Assembly: GCA_040755195.1 (NCBI GenBank)
Contig: JBFMBL010000040.1
Span: forward strand, 1-25,504
Direction of reading: 5' to 3'
Source: SURF-55 sp040755195
GTDB taxonomy: Bacteria > Bacillota > Desulfotomaculia > Desulfotomaculales > Ammonificaceae
DNA length: 25,504 nt
The position numbers and the translations under genes were made by a program. Position 1 is the first letter of the stretch. Each line of letters opens with the position of its first letter. Shown here piece after piece: positions 21,966 through 25,504 of this stretch. Below the pieces are notes generated by a model. That model made no database searches and was not told the DNA's origin. It worked only from the letters and a program-made list of their open reading frames with translations.

Positions 21966-22961
21966 TTAATACCGCAGTACCACCGAACCCCATGTCAAAC
22001 CGGCGCCAAAAGCAACCAGGAGCACCAGTTTCATCGGGTTTATTCTGCCGCTCGAGACCGCCTCATAAAAAGCGATGGGGATGGAAGCTGAAGAGGTGTT
22101 GCCGTAACGGTCAACATTCACAAACACCTTTTCGGGTGGCAGGCAAAGCCTCCGGGCGAGGGCATCGATAATACGCACGTTGGCCTGGTGTGGAATGAAA
22201 CAGTCGATTTCTTCCTGCTGAACGCCGCCGCGGCGCAAGGCTTCCACCGCCGCTTCCTCCATCGCCCGCACGGCAAACTTGAAGACTTCCCTGCCGTTCA
22301 TTGTCAGGTAGTGAAGCCCGCCTTGTACCGTTTCCAACGTGGTGGGAATCCGCGATCCACCCGCCGACATCTTCAATAAATCGCCGCCGGAGCCGTCCGC
22401 CCGCAAATAGAAAGAGATAATCCCGCGGGGAGGCGCAACGGGCTGTAAAACCACCGCCCCTGCCCCGTCACCGAAAAGGACGCAGGTGCTGCGGTCCTGC
22501 CAATTTGTTATTTTTGAAAGGGTATCGGCCCCTACCAAAAGTACGTTGCGGTAACAACCGGTGTCGATAAACTGCGCACCGACGGCCATAGCGTAAATAA
22601 AACTGCTGCACCCTGCCTCAAGGTCAAAAGCCGCCGCCCGTCTTGCCCCAAGGCCGTCCTGGATAAGGCAGGCAGTCGCCGGAAAAAGCATATCGGGTGT
22701 GGCGGTAGCCGTAATAATCAGATCGACATCCACGGGCTCCAACCCCGCCGAGCGCAACGCCCGTCTCGCAGCTTCAAGACCGAGAGACGCCGTAGTCTCT
22801 TCCGCAGTTGCTATCCGTCTTTCCCTTATCCCCGTTCTTTCCCGGATCCATTGGTCACTGGTGTCAACCATCCGCTCAAGGTCATGGTTGGTCAGCACCC
22901 GTTCCGGAATACAAACCCCCTGACCGGTTATCCCGGCCACGAGCCGGTTTTGCTCAACCAT
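21966..22961 (-). CDS. fabH: Beta-ketoacyl-ACP synthase III
   Basis: Starts fatty acid synthesis by condensing a short acyl-CoA with malonyl-ACP. The 331 residues contain the catalytic triad: Cys118 (EAGCSSF), His258 (PHQANVRI) and Asn288 (GNTSSAS). The CoA-binding region WIRERTGIRERR is also present. The start ATG 22961 overlaps the plsX end by eight bases, so translation is coupled. The choice of straight or branched primers cannot be told from sequence by eye. It is followed by fabD with 33 bases between. Confidence 0.97.
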   Translation of the reverse strand: MVEQNRLVAGITGQGVCIPERVLTNHDLERMVDTSDQWIRERTGIRERRIATAEETTASLGLEAARRALRSAGLEPVDVDLIITATATPDMLFPATACLIQDGLGARRAAAFDLEAGCSSFIYAMAVGAQFIDTGCYRNVLLVGADTLSKITNWQDRSTCVLFGDGAGAVVLQPVAPPRGIISFYLRADGSGGDLLKMSAGGSRIPTTLETVQGGLHYLTMNGREVFKFAVRAMEEAAVEALRRGGVQQEEIDCFIPHQANVRIIDALARRLCLPPEKVFVNVDRYGNTSSASIPIAFYEAVSSGRINPMKLVLLVAFGAGLTWGSVVLRY

Positions 22962-23898
22962 TAACCGTGCTTACTCCCTTCGCGTTCCGCCCTGCAAAAC
23001 CTGCCGCCGTAGCCTGCACAAGCCCATGTTCAATGGCCTCCACCGCCACACGGATGGCGTTTTTTACCGCCCGGGCCTTAGAACTCCCATGGGCGACAAC
23101 CACGACGCCGTTTACGCCTAAAAGCGGGGCGCCCCCGTACTCGGCGTAATCGAGACGCTGTAAGGCGGGGTGGACAGCTTGAAGGGCCTGCACCAGACCT
23201 TCACCGGCCTTTAATAAAACATTGCCGACAAAACCGTCACATACCACGACGTCGGCTTTCCCGTTAAAAACATCCCGCCCTTCGACGTTGCCGATAAAGT
23301 TAATTGACTCCCGTTTAAGCAGGGGAAAAGCGCTTAAAGTAAGCTCATTCCCTTTGGTTTCTTCCTCGCCGTTACTCAGAATTCCCACCCGGGGCGAACG
23401 AATCTTCAACAGACTGGTCGCGTATGCCGAGCCCATAATCGCAAACTGAACCAGTTGTTGCGCCTTTACGTCTACATTTGCCCCAACATCGAGGAGTACC
23501 GTATGCCCGTGGGGATTGGGCATAAGGGCCATCAGCGCGGGCCGGTCTACTCCTTCCAGCCGTCCGAGCCCCCACAAGGCCGCAGTCATCACCGCGCCGG
23601 TGTTGCCGGCGGAAACCATCGCATCCGCCTGCCCGTCTTTAACCAACTGCATCGCCCGGACTATCGAAGACTCCTTTTTAAGACGCACGGCCTTTACAGG
23701 GTGCTCAGCCATACCGATCACTTCCCTGGCGGGGATTACCGATATTCTGCGATCGGGTTTTCCCATTTCATCGCGTATTAAGGTTTCGTTCCCGACCAGT
23801 AATGCCTCAATGTTGTATTCGCCGGCCGCAAGCACAGCCCCCGCCACCACTTCTGCCGGGGCATAATCACCGCCCATAGCGTCAACTGCTACCCGCAA
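22954..23898 (-). CDS. plsX: Phosphate acyltransferase PlsX
   Basis: Makes acyl-phosphate from acyl-ACP, the first step towards phosphatidic acid through PlsY. It is a peripheral membrane protein. The 314 residues begin VAVDAMGGDYAP, the family hallmark, and include SAGNTGAVM, LLDVGANVD, and GFVGNVLLKAGEG. I chose TTG 23898, eight bases after GGGGGG; a longer frame to 23919 also starts with TTG. It overlaps fabH and follows rpmF by 188 bases, a space that often holds fapR in related bacteria but does not here. Confidence 0.96.
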   Translation of the reverse strand: MRVAVDAMGGDYAPAEVVAGAVLAAGEYNIEALLVGNETLIRDEMGKPDRRISVIPAREVIGMAEHPVKAVRLKKESSIVRAMQLVKDGQADAMVSAGNTGAVMTAALWGLGRLEGVDRPALMALMPNPHGHTVLLDVGANVDVKAQQLVQFAIMGSAYATSLLKIRSPRVGILSNGEEETKGNELTLSAFPLLKRESINFIGNVEGRDVFNGKADVVVCDGFVGNVLLKAGEGLVQALQAVHPALQRLDYAEYGGAPLLGVNGVVVVAHGSSKARAVKNAIRVAVEAIEHGLVQATAAGFAGRNAKGVSTVNG

Positions 23899-23933
23899 GA
23901 ACAAAACCCCCCGCGACAAAGGTTTTCATTACG

Positions 23934-23950
23934 AACTCACTTCCTGAGTT
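23934..23950. promoter_or_regulatory. Palindrome upstream of plsX
   Basis: AACTCA-CTTCC-TGAGTT, a perfect 6-bp inverted repeat with a 5-base spacer, lies about 36 bases upstream of the plsX start. A weak promoter-like pair (TTGAAT, 17 bases, CATAAC on the minus strand) lies further upstream. It could be an operator for a lipid regulator, but it does not match the FapR consensus I know. Confidence 0.3.
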
Positions 23951-24086
23951 TAAAGTGACAGCACTATCTTATTTCGCGTTTTAACAGCACCAGGTTATGC
24001 ATCCGGGTTGTTGCCAATTCAAGGAAACGTTTTTACGCCATAAAAAATAGGTCCTGGCAAAATACCAAAACCCATCGAAATATTTA

Positions 24087-24272
24087 CTATTTTGCCTCTT
24101 CTTTACCAAGGACCTGCCGTCCTTTGTACTGTCCACAATTGGGACAAACACCGTGCGGCCTTTTCAAGGCTTTGCATTGCGGGCAAGGAACAAGACCTGG
24201 AACCGCAATCTTCATCTGGCCCCGGCGCAAGCGTCGGCGCTGCTTGGAAGTCCTACTTTTCGGTACTCCCAT
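24087..24272 (-). CDS. rpmF: 50S ribosomal protein L32
   Basis: Small basic ribosomal protein of 61 residues, beginning MGVPKSRTSKQRRRLRRG. It is the zinc-binding form, with CPQC (30-33 region) and CPNC further on, so not the cysteine-free paralogue. I chose ATG 24272, eight bases after AAGGAGG; a GTG nine bases earlier is too close to that site. It overlaps the end of the DUF177 gene by 20 bases, the usual arrangement for this pair. Confidence 0.97.
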   Translation of the reverse strand: MGVPKSRTSKQRRRLRRGQMKIAVPGLVPCPQCKALKRPHGVCPNCGQYKGRQVLGKEEAK

Positions 24273-24798
24273 CACCGCCACCTCCTTCTGTTTGCATTAA
24301 AAACTTTGATAAAACGGAAAACCTTGGGTCTCCGTCTTCCCCCCGACAATCACATGCGCCGGTATTGAGGTCCTTGCCGCAATTCGGGCATAACCCCAAG
24401 CAACTCACGGCGCAAAGAGGCTTCATCGGCAAGGAGAGAATAAGGCTGTCCCGTACCTGATCCGAAAAATCCATCTCGTCCGCCGCCGCAGGTATCTCCT
24501 TGCCCAGATAGTCTTCTGCGTCGCCATGCAGGCGATACTTCTCTTCAAAACGCCCTTCTATTATCTCGGAGTATTCCTTAAGGCACCGGCTGCAGGTTAG
24601 ACGCACGGCAGCCGAGACTACACCGACAGCCCATAAAAAATCACCTGCGTTGGTAACAACAAGGTCAAGTTCTACCGGCTTTTCCGCCGGTACCGGCCTT
24701 CCGTCCGGACCTGCAAACGTTTCAATTGCACCTTCCAGGTGATACCGTCGCTGTTCGGCCGGCGCCTTTTTTAACCTTGCCACACTTATGGTAAACAA
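24253..24798 (-). CDS. DUF177 (YceD) family protein
   Basis: Conserved protein of 181 residues linked to 23S rRNA accumulation in some bacteria and nearly always next to rpmF. It has two cysteine pairs that may bind zinc: LTCSRCLKEY in the middle and LGLCPNCGKDLN near the end. It also carries the family's acidic stretch around DEMDFSDQVRDSL. I chose TTG 24798, because a consensus promoter at 24823-24851 lies inside the longer frame that reaches 24915, so codons upstream of about 24816 cannot be on that transcript. GGGGTGGGG lies just upstream of the TTG. It is the first gene of the lipid operon. Confidence 0.92.
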   Translation of the reverse strand: MFTISVARLKKAPAEQRRYHLEGAIETFAGPDGRPVPAEKPVELDLVVTNAGDFLWAVGVVSAAVRLTCSRCLKEYSEIIEGRFEEKYRLHGDAEDYLGKEIPAAADEMDFSDQVRDSLILSLPMKPLCAVSCLGLCPNCGKDLNTGACDCRGEDGDPRFSVLSKFLMQTEGGGGDGSTEK

Positions 24799-24822
24799 AT
24801 CCCCACCCCAAATCAAGTCCTG

Positions 24823-24851
24823 ATTATAATAGCCTATCCTTCCACTGTCAA
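24823..24851 (-). promoter_or_regulatory. Sigma-A promoter of the DUF177-rpmF-plsX-fab operon
   Basis: Minus strand TTGACA (24846-24851), a 17-base spacer, and TATAAT (24823-24828). Both boxes match the consensus at six of six positions. Transcription should start near 24816, about 18 bases before the TTG start of the DUF177 gene. Confidence 0.9.
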
Positions 24852-24995
24852 GGAAACAATGAAAAATTGGGCCCCGTAATAAAGCAATCTCGCCTTTCTC
24901 CGGCGTTAAAACCATGTAACTTCTGTTTTTGTTTATAGTTCCCTCAAAGTATAAAGCTCCTCCGTGCCGTCATAAAAGATAACGAGGTGAAGACT

Positions 24996-25504
24996 GTGCG
25001 CCCCAACCTCAGGAAAACCCTGCTGGCTGTGTTGATAACCGCTTTTTTCTTCTTGACGATTACCCACCCGGCTGCGATATTCCGCGGGGCGACCGCCGGT
25101 CTCGGCATCTGGTGGCAGATTGTTTTCCCTTCGCTGTTGCCGTTTTTTATAATCACCGAAATTCTGCTCGCCCTCGGGGTGATACAGTTTTCGGGGGCGC
25201 TTCTGGAGCCTTTGACCCAGAAGATTTTCAGGCTTCCGGGCAGCGCTGCCTTTGCCTTTGCCGTTGGCTATACCTCCGGATACCCAATGGGAGCAGCCAT
25301 GGCCGCCCGCCTGAGCTCACAAAAAATGCTGTCGCCCTCAGAAGCCGGCCGTTTGGCCGCCTTTACCAACAACGCAAGTCCCGTTTTTATCCTGGTGGCC
25401 GTATCCGTGGGTATGTATCAGAACGCAAACCTGGGGCCTTTCCTTGCGGGCATTCACTACCTGAGCAACATCCTATGCGGCCTTACACTGGGCTTGGCAG
25501 CCCG
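24996..25504 (+). CDS. ylbJ: Sporulation integral membrane protein YlbJ (5' part)
   Basis: N-terminal 169 residues of a polytopic membrane protein needed for spore formation in Bacillus. The family is recognised from WWQIVFPSLLPFFIITEILL, the glycine-rich GYTSGYPMGAAMAARL and FTNNASPVFILVAVSVG. At least four hydrophobic segments are visible, the first at about residues 10-25. I chose GTG 24996, with GAGG eight bases upstream; GTG 24987 is the other option. The gene continues beyond the window. It is divergent from the lipid operon. In Bacillus it is under sigma-E; a possible AGTATAA / CATAAAAG pair near 24947-24978 is only suggestive. Confidence 0.93.
   Translation, partial: MRPNLRKTLLAVLITAFFFLTITHPAAIFRGATAGLGIWWQIVFPSLLPFFIITEILLALGVIQFSGALLEPLTQKIFRLPGSAAFAFAVGYTSGYPMGAAMAARLSSQKMLSPSEAGRLAAFTNNASPVFILVAVSVGMYQNANLGPFLAGIHYLSNILCGLTLGLAA

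Noticed and set aside
24799..24915. N-terminal 39-residue extension of the DUF177 protein
   Set aside because: A perfect promoter lies within it and the family normally begins at the internal TTG.

Overview
The window is bacterial chromosome, most likely from a spore-forming anaerobic member of the Firmicutes (Clostridia; the Pelotomaculum/Desulfotomaculum group is my best guess). The reasons are the block DUF177-rpmF-plsX-fabH-fabD-fabG-acpP-fabF-rnc-ftsY, a divergent ylbJ sporulation gene, strong GGAGG-type ribosome binding sites with many TTG/GTG starts, and long repeat-filled intergenic spaces. It is draft sequence: a run of exactly 100 N lies inside fabD and is flanked by a perfect 127-bp duplication, which looks like an unmerged contig overlap.

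Layout. 1-73: tail of an unrecognised plus-strand gene. 220-4568 (minus): murI glutamate racemase, a soluble histidine kinase, and an exported N-acetylmuramoyl-L-alanine amidase. 4638-5702 (plus): an L,D-transpeptidase with a peptidoglycan-binding domain. 5723-9247 (minus): a conserved Rossmann-like protein often auto-named quinate 5-dehydrogenase, DNA polymerase IV with a clear terminator, and an RlmI-type rRNA methyltransferase. 9570-9803 (plus): a small helical hypothetical protein.

9965-15678 (minus) holds five enzymes that deal with the by-products of S-adenosylmethionine: an MTA/SAH deaminase, a class II aldolase, an adenosylhomocysteinase-type hydrolase, MtnA and an MtnP homologue. The purine-site residues of the MtnP homologue match thioinosine rather than thioadenosine phosphorylases. 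The hydrolase is of the short archaeal/Thermotoga type. Together with the deaminase this suggests a 'deaminate first' salvage route: SAH to S-inosylhomocysteine to homocysteine, and MTA to methylthioinosine to methylthioribose-1-P to methylthioribulose-1-P, which the aldolase would split into DHAP and an aldehyde. This is the most interesting system in the window.

15774-24851 (minus) is the lipid and translation operon. It starts from a consensus sigma-A promoter at 24823-24851 and runs DUF177, rpmF, plsX, fabH, fabD, fabG, acpP, fabF, then after a 612-bp repeat-filled spacer rnc and ftsY. No enoyl-ACP reductase and no FapR gene are present. 24996-25504 (plus) is the start of ylbJ, cut by the window end.

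The intergenic spaces are unusually rich in dispersed repeats: heptad-periodic tracts, a 220-280 bp family with two copies and fragments, a pair of ~100-bp related blocks, and two short elements bounded by inverted repeats with the core CCAGCACTCA. One repeat supplies the last codons of mtnA.
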